A stretch of DNA of 64,000 bases from Symbiodinium natans (taxonomy: Eukaryota > Sar > Dinophyceae > Suessiales > Symbiodiniaceae), in NCBI GenBank assembly GCA_905221605.1, contig CAJNDS010002424.1:762709-826708 (forward strand), in the 5' to 3' direction. Below the pieces are notes generated by a model. That model did not search any database, was not told the origin of the DNA, and worked only from the letters and a program-made list of their open reading frames with translations. Position numbers and translations under genes: made by a program. Shown in pieces: positions 12,001-23,586 of the stretch (positions within the stretch are counted from its first letter, which is position 1; each line of letters starts with the position of its first letter).

Positions 12001-12366
12001 TGCGGCTGTTGGGTTGCTCTGCCGCAGGGTTCAGCGTGGTGTCTGTGTCTGTGAACGTGTTGGCGCACTGAAACGATGCTGCTGTGGAAAGCTGAAGATG
12101 TTTGTGTGGGTGTGTGCGTGCTTGCGCAAGTGTCTGAGAAGTGAAAGCGTGAAAGAGTCAAACTTCTGTTGCTGCTGCAAGCCCTTCAACAGCTCACAAA
12201 AGGATTGGAAGCAAACCATTCTCGCGAGGGACCGAGGGCGCTAGCCCCTGAGGTTGGAGCTTGCGCCGACCAGCCCACCTGTGCCAGAGTTGAGGCAGCC
12301 CAGGGCCTGAAGAGAAGCCCCAAAGTGCTCGCCGCGTGTTGTGACCTCCAAGATCTCGGGGAATGA
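8672..12366 (+). CDS. Multi-exon gene region of unknown function (one or more genes)
   Basis: A series of exon-like segments with GT donors lies on the + strand. 8672-8738 is acidic (DEDTAEDEEDF). 8758-8925 reads PEPLCNACDAALANPAISE and ends DCQTELLQ. About 9328-9453 reads FSVGAVQEHAEVNEASHRSL. 9483-9566 reads QKEMEAVLESLRLEPKPPA. 9568-9693 reads MEMYGGIMETPPHDLGPF. 10203 is a GTGAGT donor after SGSDHGISLPS. About 10259-10373 reads SELLLGHGGMGGMFAHAQ. 10524-10596 reads RGESDELLRGKLWQAVHEEL. Later pieces are near 11396-11455, 11554-11683, 11881-11935 and 12159-12366. No domain is recognised. The frame shifts by one at 9567 without an evident intron, so an assembly error or short indel is possible. 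Confidence 0.45.
8936..9110 (+). repeat. (CT)n microsatellite followed by AT/GT-rich simple repeats
   Basis: An almost pure CT run covers 8936-8998. Degenerate GATA, TATA and GTGT tracts follow up to about 9110. It lies in the intron after exon 8758-8925. Confidence 0.9.
11682..11735 (-). repeat. Telomere-like CCCTAAA array
   Basis: Six to seven CCCTAAA or close variants, followed by an AT microsatellite. Confidence 0.85.
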
Positions 12367-13035
12367 GCCGGTCCTGTAGCTTGCGCAGGCTCCCCTGTGC
12401 CTCCGAGCAGCAGCTGCCTGGTGGGGGCCCTGGAAATGGATGAAAAGTAAGCCTGTCTCGAATTCGAGTAGTTGCCGGTGGTCTCCAGTGACAGTGACAG
12501 TGCAAGTAAGTCGTCTACGGCCCTACCAGGCCACTCAGGTAGTCAGACCAACATCAGCCTAAGGAGTGGACCAGAATGCTTGGATGCAGGCCAGGCAAGC
12601 CTCAAGTAAAGCGAGGTAAGTGGGCTGAAGAGTGGTGAAGGTGCTTGAGGTGAGGCCGTCTTACAAGAGATACTGCTGAGGCACGTGATTCGGCAAGCGG
12701 GAACAGGGAAGCGGTTCTTTGGTGCGGCATCTTCTTGCTCATTGCGCGGTACGTACGCTACAAGAAGCATGCGTAGTTGTCAATGTGGTGGTGAGCTTTG
12801 CTCCGTGGTAGGTAGTGGCACGGCTCTGCTCCGAGACCGATGAGGCAGAGAGCAAGATGAGAAGCGGAAAAGTGCATGGCTCGCGTAGACCACATGTTTG
12901 AAGTGTAACATGTCATCTGGCCTCTGGTCCAGGTTTGGGCTTGGAACGTGTGGGCGTAGTTGAGCCACTTTGCCTGACGCCAGGAGCCCCCTGTGAAGAG
13001 GCGGCGGTTGGAGGAGGATATGGAGGCTTCACGGT

Positions 13036-13075
13036 TAGGGTTTACGGTTTGGGTTTAGGGTTTAGGGTTTAGAGT
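13036..13075 (+). repeat. Short telomere-like TTTAGGG array
   Basis: Four to five heptamers with variants. The preceding 12.4-13.0 kb contains only one short exon-like piece (12395-12450, SPVPPSSSCLVGALEMDEK before GTAAGC) and several GTAAG words. Confidence 0.75.
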
Positions 13076-13138
13076 CACGGAGAACCCAAGGCCTTAGTAA
13101 GACAACCTCATGGGTTCTAGGTAGGACTGTTTTGGCCA

Positions 13139-13513
13139 GTCGTCTTTCAACTTCCTTGTTGATGCTACCATTTTTGAGTCGAAGATGGACCCCAAACCTT
13201 CTGGTGCCAGGGTCCTGCGCTCCCAGAGCAAACAGAGTTCCGTCGGCTCTTCGTGGCTGGGGCGGCGCGGCGCTGGTGCTTGGCCGGGATCCCCAAAGGG
13301 GGCGCGAGATTTGTGGAGAGGTGTACAAAAGAGGCTGGTGCAGAGAAAGAAGCCTTAGAAAAGTGGGGGTACAACTGCGGCCCTCATTCTGCGAGCGATC
13401 TGGGTCTCGCGGCGGGGACAAAGGCAGTGACAAGCTTGGTGTTGGAGGCCTGCAGCGGCCCAAGAGGTTTGCGTGTTCTGCGAGTTGTTAAGCAAAGATC
13501 TTTGCGCTGTTGA
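13139..13513 (+). CDS. Candidate exon(s), unknown protein
   Basis: All three + frames are long here, so the choice is uncertain. From 13140, one frame reads VDATIFESKMDPKPSGARVL. Another, from about 13199 to the TGA at 13511, reads ARFVERCTKEAGAEKEALEK. An intron or frame change between them would be needed. Unknown family. Confidence 0.3.
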
Positions 13514-13660
13514 GGCTTGAGACGGTTTTCGAACACAGCCCTACCAACTGGGATAGATGCATGTCAGAGAAGGGTTGCGTATACCTGTAGACACTGCAGA
13601 CCCCAGTGACCGTACGCGAGTCATGACTCTTCAAGAGGTCTTGCCATGTGATCTGCACCA

Positions 13661-14028
13661 ACACCAAGGTGTTGCGCTGGCCGACTCCGGCAACATGGAC
13701 AGCCTGGAGCTCCGAAGGGGGGCCACTTCCTAGGAAGGTCTCCTTAAAGGCAGTTTTTTTGGAAATCAGTTTCGAGTCCGCTTCTCAACTCCTTCAACTC
13801 CTGAGGCAGCCTGGCCTTGCTCTCCGCAAGCAGGCGCTGGCTGTCGTCCAGTTTTCAGGAGCCGTTTTGGGCAGCTTGGGCACGTCCGCGGTCTGGTTCT
13901 CAAGCAGGGGACTCCGCGTTGTCGTGCTACTGAGTGGAGGAGTGGCAGCTCACGCCGCGTCTGGCGCCCGATTGTGTGATGGAGCACGGGTGCTGTGGAT
14001 TGTGGCAGCCGTGTGGCCACCGTCTTGA
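13661..14028 (+). CDS. Weak exon candidates upstream of the SPT gene
   Basis: A short segment reads GVALADSGNMDSLELRRGAT. A longer hydrophobic frame follows to 14028. Opposite-strand frames are equally long because the DNA is GC-rich. The stretch 14030-14540 holds no exon I can defend, although the first exon of the SPT gene must lie there or nearby. Confidence 0.2.
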
Positions 14029-14543
14029 TGATGGACTGTCGGCTAGAGTGACTAGAGCTTTCCAGCAAGGTCTGGCAAGTTCAGATCTCACAGTTGCACT
14101 GTGAGGTGCACATCGAGCGACGGTTCGTTGGCTGTCTGGCAGGCTTCGCAATGCCCTGAGGCCAACGGCCCAAAGAGACGGATGTTCCTTGCAGCGCAGT
14201 AGTTTCTTGCAGTATCTTGCGAAGCACTTTCAGAGAGATCAGGGTCCAGCAGCCACGTGACCATGTGCACATTTTTGTCAAGACCTACTTGGGTGCGTAC
14301 TGTGCTCAAGCTGAATGAGGTAGAACGGTGAGCCATTGTCGCAAGTGTCGCAAGCCACCTTCTGAAGACCGTAGGGCCGGAAGTATGCTCCCGCTCGAGG
14401 ATGTTGCCGCCAGCCCATGGGGTGTAGCCCCGCTCATTTGGGCATTCTCGTCTTGTCCGTCTTGTCTTGGCGTAGGACCGGAAGTGCATGCACAAAGTGT
14501 GTAAAAAAACTGTCCCGAGCTTCTCAGTCATGGCTTCGCTCAG

Positions 14544-17490
14544 GCAGGCCTCTTCCTGGCATGCTGTGCCACCATTGCCGCCGTGGGCTTTCTCCTGGCG
14601 CTCGTAGAGGAGAGCCCCAAAGCAGGGGCCGGGTACTCCAACGCCCCCACATCCCACCTCATGGAGTGCGCAGACTCCACGGATCTGCTGTTCTCGGACC
14701 TCTTCTCGGATGGCACGGGCCTGGGCCCGCTGGAGCCGCTCTGGCGGCTCTTCACGGTGGAGGGTGCATCTTGGACGCTTCTGACGGGGTGGGACCCCCG
14801 GGACCATGCCTCCTCTTTGGGTTTCTCCGGCATGCTCGATGCCGTGGCCAGCCTCTTGGCCACGGCCCTCACCCTCTTCAACCATGCCATGGGCGCCCTG
14901 CTCCGCCTCCTGTGCCCCAGCCGGCGCAAGGCTGGCAAGGGCAAGGATGGTAAGGATGGCGAGAAGGCCAGCACAGCGCATGAGAAGATCCAGATGACCT
15001 TCCTTCAGGAGGCCCATGCCTACTTCGGCTACGTGCGCCTCTTCTGCCTCGGCCTCATTCGCGAGTACATTGTCCGTGCCTGCGCCTTTTTCCTGAAGGA
15101 TGAGATTTGCGTGCGGTACATGCAGCGGGAGAAGTGGAGCGTTGGCTGGACCGACTTTTACTTGCAGCACATGTACAAGCTTTACGTGGATTGCTTTGCG
15201 CGACCCATCGCCTCTGCACCCGATGCGGCTGTCGATGTCGTGATCCGGGAGCGCGCTGGTGGGGACTTATTCGGCCCACTGAATGACCTGAAGCTCACGT
15301 CGACCACTCGCAAGTGCGTGAACCTGTCGTCCTACAACTACCTGGGTTTTGGTGGCGTTGACGAGCTGCCCGGTGGTGTTCATCATGTATTTCATGCAAT
15401 CTCATGATTCTCATGCATAGGGGCTCTGCACAGACCACGCGGACTTTTGCGGTGAAGACTTTCGTAAGAGATGCAGCTGATTTTTAAAACGCCATGTTGA
15501 TGTTGTGATGTGGCTTGATGCCAAGGTTCTGCACCCCGGTCGCACGGAAGGCTGTCCGGGAGCTAGGCTGGTCCACCTCGGGGACGCGCACGGAAGGAGG
15601 TACCAAGGCCCGTTCACATGCTAGCACGCCCTGCTGATAGTGCTGCTCAGCCTGATTCCCGTGTGCTCCTGATGATGACCCCCTCCAGGACATCCACCGA
15701 GAGCTTGAAGATGAAGTTGCGGCGTACCTGCAAAAGGCACGCCCCGAAGCTGCAACATGCAAGCATGCAACAGCCCAGGGTATCCTGAAAGCACCTCGGT
15801 GCTCTGCTCTAATATCATTACAGAAGAGTATGATTGTATGATATAGTAGTATAGTAATATAGCATTTGTTAGAATTATCGTATTATAGTATTCTTGTATT
15901 TTAGTATTATCGTACTCTTGTAGTTTAGCATTAGAGTATGATAGTATTATGGCATTATAGTATTATAGTATTAAAGTAGTATAGTCTTGTAGTCTTATAG
16001 TCTTATAGTCTCATACTCTTCTAGTATCATCGTATCATAGTCTTATAGTATTACAGTATTATAGCATTATAGTATTATAGTCTTATAGTCTTACAGTATG
16101 ATATTATAGCCTTATTGTCTTATAGTCTTGTAGTACTGGATGATGGCATGATCGTATAACGGCATTGTGGTATCATGGTATTTTGGTATATAAGAAATTC
16201 TGGATTTTTATGGTTTTATGGCATTATGGTCTTATATTCTTCTTGGCATCCTTGTTTTTTGCGTTTTGTGAGGAGGATGCCTTGGTTCTTGGCATGGGCT
16301 TCGCCACCAACTCCACCATCCTCCCGGCCCTCTTCGAGGCCTGGGGGGCTTGTGAGAGGCGCTGTGTAGGTCGTTTTATGTCACACAATCACCATCTACT
16401 AAAAAAGCACCCGAACCTTAAACCATAAGCCCTAAACCCGAAACCCTAAACCCTAAACCCTGAACCCTACACCCTAAACCCTAAACCCTAAACCCTAAAC
16501 CCTAAACCCTAAACCCTAAACCCTACACCCTAAACCCTGAACCCTAAACCGCTTAAGAGGGACAGAGAATGACTCAGAATCAAGAAGAGCTGGAGGCCAA
16601 CGCCAGCGGCAGTGGCATCCTGGTCTTGAGTGACGAGCTGAACCACCGCTCGATTGTGGAAGGCCGGGTCTTCCGAGAAAGTCCGCCAAAAAAAGTCTTC
16701 CGACATTGGTGTTCCCGGGCTTTTCCCTCCATTTTCCCTCCACACAAACTTCAGGCGTGCGCCTCTCCGGCGCAACCGTGCGAGCCTTTGCCCACAACGA
16801 GATGAAAGCCTTGGAGGTTGAGCTGCAAAAGGCTGTGGAGAAGGGTCAGCCAGGCGGGGGCGAAGCGGTCTCAAAGATTGTGTGAAGATACAGAGGCTTT
16901 TTGTAGCTTTGTAGTGCTCGGAGTGCCGGAAACTGGTGGCTTAAGCGGATTTTTCCCCCAAAATTGCCAGCGTTGAGGCAGCGGAAAGCCGTGGCGCAAG
17001 GTCTTTGTCGTCGTGGAGGGTATCTACTCCATGGAAGGCCCCGCCCCGGGGTTGCGGAGTTCTGACGAGTGACGGGGAAGCCTCGACCCAGCAGATGCCG
17101 GGGGTCGCGCGATAGTTTCTGCGAATCAGCTGTGGAGACTTCAGAGTATATACACGTACGGAATGATCGTGCAGCGCACCGAAGTAGTTCACTGTCTGTC
17201 TCTCTGTCTGAGCTTGTTTGTGTTAGAATGAACTAAAAATCACCAATTAACAAATACATGTACACAGTATTCAGATATTTCGGCCAGGTCATGTATTTCA
17301 TGTCACGCCATGTGATGCCGTGTGTTATGTGATGTTGTGTGATTTGGTGTTATGGCACGCGCTGTCATTCTCCTAAACCTAGCATGTTCGCTCAGATATG
17401 ACGAGGGGTGGGAAGCGGCCGCGTTCAAGGGGTATGAAAAGGGACCCCTAGAAGGGACCCTTAATCTCATTCCCCAAATTATAACCCCTG

Positions 17491-17528
<38 letters not shown>

Positions 17529-20500
17529 CATATATATATATATATTCATATATATATATATTCATATATATACATATATATATATATATATAACTTTATC
17601 GTCCCTACATACCTAAGTAGACCTTGACAGGCGACTTCTGCCGCCTGCGCGAGATTGTGACCTTGAAGAACAGGTGGGCCGGCTCGAAAGCTCTTGTCTC
17701 CATGGCACGCCCACATGCCCCCCTAAACCCTAAACCCTAAACCCTAAACCCTAAACCCTAAACCCTAAACCCTAAACCCTAAACCCTAAACCCTAAACCC
17801 TAAACCCTAAACCCTAAACCCTAAACCCTAAACCCTAAACCCTATTGTTTTTGCAGGGCCTCTGAATATCTGAACTCCCTCAACTAACATGGGTACATTG
17901 CTATTTTCCGACATCGTAACATTGTAAGATCATACTGCTATTGTGCCGCAGTATTGCCACAACATGGTATTCGTATCAGCATTGTATTTCCACACTACTC
18001 TGGTATTCTATTCTTATGTTCTGGGAATGATATTGCATTCTTGCATTCCGAAGGTATGGAGCCTACCTCTACCTGGACGAAGCCCACTCCATTGGTGCCG
18101 TTGGGGCGTCCGGCCGCGGTGTCACGGAGCTTCTGGGAGTTCCCACCTCGGAGGCCCCAGTGCCCACCGTTTGATGATTGTTTTTTGGCGGGTAGTATGA
18201 TATTATGTGATTACATTGTTCTATGAGTTCATTAATATCTGCATATGTTCATATGTTCGTATAGTTTAGACTTAGATATCCATATACTTGTTTCTATTAT
18301 TATTGTTAGGGCCGAGGGCAGGCAGATGTGGAGGAAGTAGTGCAACCAAAGCCACGAAGCTGCTGATCCAGCACACGAGGTGGACATCATGATGGGAACC
18401 TTCACCAAGTCCTTCGGCAGCGCTGGCGGTTACGTCGCATCTTCTAAGGTGCCCCACTCACAGCTGTAGGTTATTCACCTTTTATTACTTCGTGCTTGTG
18501 GGTTTCTGAAGAGACTATGCGGATCCCTGGTAGGAAGTCATCGCTGCTCTTCGCCGGGGAGCCCCAGGAAGCGTGTCGCTCGAATGATGTGCAGTCGAAC
18601 TTCTGCTAACAGCAGGTTGGATGGTGGCAAGTGGGGTGATGGTAAAAACACTTCTGCTGGGGGCCGGGAAGAGCAGCGCAATCGCATCTGGCATATGCCT
18701 TCTGCAGCGGTACTATAGCCGAGTCGTTTACACCGTGCAGGTGTGGGCGTGAGCCCAGCTTGTGCATAACTGTGCAGCCCTGTAGTTGACGCTGGGCTGG
18801 CCGAAAGCTACAATACAGTCCCTTGCCCGAGGTTTGCCGGTGGCATGGCGCCACCCTGTGCTGCCCAGGCGTTGCAGGCGCTCCGCGTCATCTCCGGCAA
18901 GGAAGGCTCGGGAGCTTTAGACCTGGGATTCGCGAGTTGAGTGAAGGTCTTCAGATTATGGGGTTCAGGGTTCAGAAGTTTCAGGATTTCCGGAAATAAT
19001 ATCGGAAGTTAAGACGATCCTCGTACGTCTCTCTGCTGATCCGGCACGAAGGTGGTGACACCGGTGCACGCAAGCTGGCGGCGATCAGGGAGAATGCCAA
19101 CTTCTTCCGTGAGGCACAGTTTTGGAGGGTTGTTATGCAGAGCCTGGTGTTGTCTCATGATATGTCTTCCCACAGGAGCTGGGCCGCTGCGGCTTCAAGG
19201 TCCTAGGCGACGTGGACTCGCCGATTGTGCCGGTGATGCTGCACCACCCCTGGAAGATGGGCGCCTTCTCCCGGCGTTGCCTTGACCGTGGCATTGCAGT
19301 GGTCGTGGTCGGCAACCCTGCAGTGCCCATCCTCTACGAGCGTGTTCGCTTCTGCATCTCCGCGGCCCACACCATCCCGCAGCTGGCTGAGGCCATCACA
19401 CAGATCACAGCTGTGGGCCGTGAGCTCGGCGTCCTCTTCGAGCTGGCCACTTCCAAGCAGGAGTTGGAGGCCCGCACCGCCAAGGATCAGCAGTACGCCG
19501 CTTGGCTCCGCACGGCCCCGCTGACCAGGCGCGTGGAGGCCACGCCCGCAAGCAGCTGGCAGCCCGAGGCGCTGTCACCGGCGGCGCCCGCCGAAGGGAC
19601 TTTGCTGGCCTCCTTGCAGGAGGCCTGTGCCCAGCCCGAGAAGGCGGTGCCGACCGGCCAGGAGTTCCGGCTGATGGACCCCCTTGGCTATGCGGCCAAA
19701 CCCCTAGAGGCAGCCTTCCAAGCCACAGAAGCCACGATGGACACCTACGGCTTTGGGGCCTGTGGTCCTCGTGGCTTCTATGGCGGTGCTCTGCCCCACC
19801 TGGAGCTGGAAAGCGTGCTCGCCAGACATTTGGGCTGTGAGTCTGCCATCGTCTACTCGGCCGGTGTGACGACTGTCTCCAGTGTCATCCCTGCCTTGGT
19901 GCAAACAGGGGACAGGGTCATCGTGGATTCCGAGGTACACCTGGGATTCCGAGCTGGCCTCCGACTCTGCAAGGCAGACGTGACTTGGGTTCCCCACAAC
20001 GACCTGTTTGCCATCGAGCGGGCGTTGGCACAGAAGTCGACAAGGAGCTTGGAGAAAGGCCCGTGCCAGGGCATCACCTGCCTAAGTGTAGCCAGCTGTG
20101 TGTGTTGCATCCCTCTAAGTTCTCCAACCTGGCTCTCCCTTCCCATCCTTTCCCGAGAGGCAAAGACTCCAAGGAGTCACGGCGAACCTTCATCATGGTT
20201 GAGGCCATGAACCAACGCACCGGGCAGCTGGCACCACTGGAGGAACTCGTGCAGCTGACCCTTGCTTGCACCTTGCACCGGGGCGATGTCGTCATTTTTT
20301 TTTCTTGCGGGGGGGGGGAGGGGGGGGCAAGTAGACAGCAAGTCAATAGCCAGGAAAGAGAGGCATGGAGCCCTCCTGATTCTCGACGAGACCTTGTCCT
20401 TTGGCTGTTTGGGCGAAAACGGCCGGGGTCTCACCGAGCTCCGATCGGTCCCGCCCTCAAAGGCAGGGGGGTGTTTACAGCTGAGAAACACCTGAAGATC

Positions 20501-21598
20501 CTGAAGTATAAGCCCTGATCCCTAACCCTAAATCTTCCTCTTAAGTATATAACCCTGATCCGTAAACCCTAAACTCCTAAACCCTACACCCTAAACACTA
20601 AAGCTCCGCTGTCATTCAGTTGCTCGGTTGAGCACTTCGGCTTCGGAGCAAAGAGCTGCCCCACCGGAGGTGGATGCGATCTTGGGCTCGCTAGAGCATG
20701 CTGCCGCCGGGGTAGGCAAGGCCCCTTTGCCCCGGTTCTTCATGATGCAATCGGGCGCGCGCTTGAAAGGGGGGTTTAGGGTCATCGTGCGCTGGCACCG
20801 AGGGGGTGCCCTCCGACAGTCTGTCCCAGTCTGTTTCAAGAAGTCTGCTTGAAATCCAAAGCCCAAGTTTCGGCGTGCGAGGCGGCTTTTGTGCGGGCCG
20901 GAGGGGTCTCGTTGACCACCAAAGGCGCCTCTGATGCACGGAGTTTTCATCCCAGGGTTTGCTGGTGTTTGATGGGTTTGCTGGGTTTGACTGCTTTGCG
21001 CGTGCGGCAGTACGCCTCCTTGGGAGGCTGGCGGGAGCGGGCTACTGCTTCTCTGCGTCATGCCCCCCGCGGCTTGGAGCCATTAGGGTTAGGTTTTGGG
21101 TTCTCAAAAGTCCTTCAGGTTTGCCGAGGTTTCAGCTGTTTCTAGACTTGCGCCGCAGCCCGAAGATGCGGAAAGCTGAGGTCGGCATGCTCCGCGGCAA
21201 TGGCTACGGTAGCAGACCTGGCCTCTGCAGAAGGCAGAGGTCGGCGTGAGCGAGTGAAGGCCGCTGCAGCAAAGCTGCACCTATCTTTGGCCACACTTGC
21301 TCAGGAAGACTCTCGGGTAGAACTGCTGAGCAGTCCCGAATCCTTTGTACAGCAACTTCGGTGGAAGGACTCTGACGAAGAGCAACAGCTGATGCGCCTG
21401 AGCCGGGCCCTCGCCCAGGACGGGTTGCGAGTGCAGGTCTGCTCACCGAGCTTATGCGGCTCGGAAGGAGCTTTTGACGCTCGGCTGAAGGCACCGGGCG
21501 TGGCCAGGCCTAGCCTGCGCTTCTGCTGCTCCGCGGAGCATTCTGAGGAGGACATCTCCAGACTAGGGGATGTTCTGCGGAAGGCTTTGTCTTCGTGA
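14544..21598 (+). CDS. Single-chain serine palmitoyltransferase (LCB2-LCB1 fusion), 20 exons
   Basis: Serine palmitoyltransferase condenses L-serine with palmitoyl-CoA to 3-ketodihydrosphinganine, the first step of sphingolipid synthesis, at the ER membrane with pyridoxal phosphate. Exons: 14544-15364, 15526-15607, 15689-15736, 16273-16338, 16596-16662, 16755-16853, 16978-17037, 17631-17673, 18054-18153, 18380-18448, 18534-18574, 18832-18905, 19052-19113, 19176-20058, 20160-20263, 20361-20462, 20670-20715, 20882-20924, 21027-21068, 21181-21598. They sum to 3270 nt, 1089 residues plus TGA. The N half is LCB2: hydrophobic [17 protein letters not shown] at the start, [11 protein letters not shown] near residue 260, LYLDEAHS near 435 and the PLP lysine in [12 protein letters not shown] (about K472). 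After a linker (about 655-705) the C half is LCB1: [10 protein letters not shown] near 740, [15 protein letters not shown] without a lysine, and GYCFSAS. The ATG was not found and probably lies in an upstream exon. Donors are 16 GC and 3 GT. The family call is very strong; individual splice points are inferred from conserved spacing. Confidence 0.93.
15780..16240. repeat. AT-rich TATTATAG-type low-complexity tract in SPT intron 3
   Basis: Degenerate units of TATTATAG and TAGTCTTA fill most of the intron between exons 15689-15736 and 16273-16338. No palindrome core is visible. Confidence 0.85.
16422..16552 (-). repeat. Telomere-like CCCTAAA array in SPT intron 4
   Basis: About 17 heptamers, mostly exact, lie between SPT exons 16273-16338 and 16596-16662, only about 45 bp upstream of the acceptor. 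Confidence 0.95.
17488..17592. repeat. (AT)n microsatellite with TATTCATA interruptions, SPT intron 7
   Basis: Near-pure AT with three TTCATA interruptions, just upstream of exon 17631-17673. The 60 bp to its left contain paired AGGGACCC/GGGACCC words reminiscent of a palindrome arm. Confidence 0.85.
17723..17846 (-). repeat. Telomere-like CCCTAAA array in SPT intron 8
   Basis: About 17 perfect heptamers in the intron between exons 17631-17673 and 18054-18153, one of the purest arrays in the window. Confidence 0.97.
20519..20602 (-). repeat. Decayed telomere-like array in SPT intron 16
   Basis: Six to eight variants of CCCTAAA or CCCTGAT between exons 20361-20462 and 20670-20715. Confidence 0.75.
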
Positions 21599-21726
21599 GT
21601 CTCAGATCTTCCAGCCTGCCGATGTGTAGCTGCATTTTGCTGGGAGGAGGTTGTCCCAGTTGTCCCAGTATCCTGCGAATGCACGAGCCACTGACCCATG
21701 AACATTCGCCAAGGTTTGTTTTCAGC

Positions 21727-22083
21727 ATGCGCTTCCGTCGTATGATGTCAGGGGATCCTCCCAAAAGGAGTACCACGAAGATCAAATTCAAGCTTGCAGT
21801 GTACAGTGCCGTGTCACCGTGCCAGGTCCGCAAGCGACGTGCGCATTTTTGCTTCCAAGTGTTGCAATGCAAATCAAAGCTCCTCCGGCTCTTGCCTAGA
21901 CGCCAGCCCGAGTTTGGGAAGGGCGCAATCCCATTTCCCGATGGCAGTTCACTGTTGCGTTCCAGGTCCCTTCTGAAGATTCTCGGCTCTGACCGCCAGC
22001 GTGCCAAAGAGGCGTTGGAGACGCTCCTTGCCCAGGACCTTTGCAGAGCGCAGTGGCGCAGTGCAGCTGAATGGGAAGCATGA
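21727..22083 (+). CDS. Small unknown protein or exon downstream of SPT
   Basis: The frame is open from an ATG at 21727 to a TGA at 22081. It starts MRFRRMMSGDPPKRSTTKIK, is basic, and ends with a helical segment, RQRAKEALETLLAQDL. In-frame CAG|GT sites at 21828 and 21966 mean part of it could be intron. It starts about 130 bp after the SPT stop on the same strand. Unknown function. Confidence 0.45.
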   Translation: MRFRRMMSGDPPKRSTTKIKFKLAVYSAVSPCQVRKRRAHFCFQVLQCKSKLLRLLPRRQPEFGKGAIPFPDGSSLLRSRSLLKILGSDRQRAKEALETLLAQDLCRAQWRSAAEWEA

Positions 22084-22329
22084 ACCCTGTGCCTAATATG
22101 ACTGTTATTCTGGAGTTTCTCTGGCACCCTGTACATATTGGTCAGCGTATGTGTGGGATGGAGACTAGCAAAAAACACACTACCTCATATCGAAGCCGTC
22201 GGTGTACCAAAGGAGGATCGACGAGTCCAAACAAGTAGCTAGCTAGTTGTCACAGCAAACAAGGACTGCACCTAGCCTATAGCCCCCCCCCCACCCACCC
22301 ATAGCTCCGTTGCCTGTGTGCTAGGAACA

Positions 22330-22630
22330 GCTGCTGGATGTGGGTTCCTCTGTGGGAGACCTGGTGTCCAGCTCAGGAAACGAGAGCAACCCTCCATTCT
22401 GGCACCAGCTTTCAAGTTTGGCTTGGGTGCTGAAGGGCCTTGGTGGGGATTCACACATCTTCATGAAAAGGCTGCATCTAGTGGAGGTGCGGTTTGTGCC
22501 ATGTCTGCATGGAGTTGAAGACACCAGTGCCGGGGTCTTGAGATGGAGCACATCGGAAGTTTCTCAGCTTGTGTCATGGACTGAGCCCCTGTGCAAGCCT
22601 GAGCCATTCTGGTTCTGGGACTGTCCATAA
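22330..22630 (+). CDS. 3'-terminal exon of an unknown protein just upstream of eL15
   Basis: After an AG at 22328-22329 the frame reads VGSSVGDLVSSSGNESNPPF and LSSLAWVLKGLGGDSHIF, then WTEPLCKPEPFWFWDCP to a TAA. It ends about 210 bp before the eL15 start codon. No family is recognised. Confidence 0.42.
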
Positions 22631-22842
22631 CTGTCCAGCAAAAAGAAAAACCACGTGATTCCGACTCCGTGCGCCCCCCCCCGAGGTTCGGGGTTCAGGG
22701 TTTTCGTTTTCTTGTCGTTGGTAGCGGTTACTTGATTTTCCGGACGTCTTGCAGGAAGAACGGCGGTGTGTGTGTGTGTATGGGTCGTAGAAGGCTCATT
22801 CTTTTCCGGCCCAGCTATTCTCAGGTACCGAATTGAGAAATC

Positions 22843-23321
22843 ATGGGCGCCTACAAGTACCTTGAAGAGATGTGGCGCCCGTTTCTCGGGCCATGCAGAA
22901 TCAAGATGTGCCCCTGTTGATGAGGGGCGGGCTTCTCTAGGGTAGCTTCCCCCATTCCCCTGTCTTCCTATCCGCCCCGAGGCAAGAAGCAGTCGGACGT
23001 CATGCGATTTCTGGCGCGTCTGCGCAATTGGGAGCCAGAGGCTTAAGCCTCTAGATTCAGATTCCACACGGCGGCAAAAGCCTTTCGAAAGCTTCAGAAT
23101 TCCTCGGAATGGCCCCACAGAGCCCTCCTCCCCATTAAACCCTGAACCCTGAACCCTGAACCCTGAACCCTGAACCCTAAACCCTAAACCCTAAACCCTA
23201 AACCCTGAACCCTGAACCCTAAACCCTAAACCCTAAACCGTGAACAAACCAAAGAAGAGGTTTCGACAGCTGCCGGCGGTGCACCGCTGCACACGGCCCA
23301 CGCGCCCGGACAAGGCTCTCC

Positions 23322-23368
<47 letters not shown>

Positions 23369-23552
23369 TGTATGTATGTATGTATGTATGTATGTATGTA
23401 TGTATGTATGTATGTATGTATGTATGTATGTATGTATGTATGTATGTATGTATCGTGTATTATATATATATATATACACATAATATTACCAAAAAAACAT
23501 CATAATCATAATAACAATAAGCAACATTAGTAGTATGAATACGAATCTAGTC

Positions 23553-23586
<34 letters not shown>

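Noticed and set aside
14088-15170. Minus-strand open frame of 360 codons opposite the first SPT exon
   Set aside because: It is the complement of a GC-rich LCB2 exon with clear homology and conserved motifs on the plus strand. The minus reading is low-complexity (A/E/G/R-rich).
17723-17846. Pure CCCTAAA array as a true chromosome end
   Set aside because: It lies inside an SPT intron with coding exons on both sides, and similar arrays occur in both orientations across the window.
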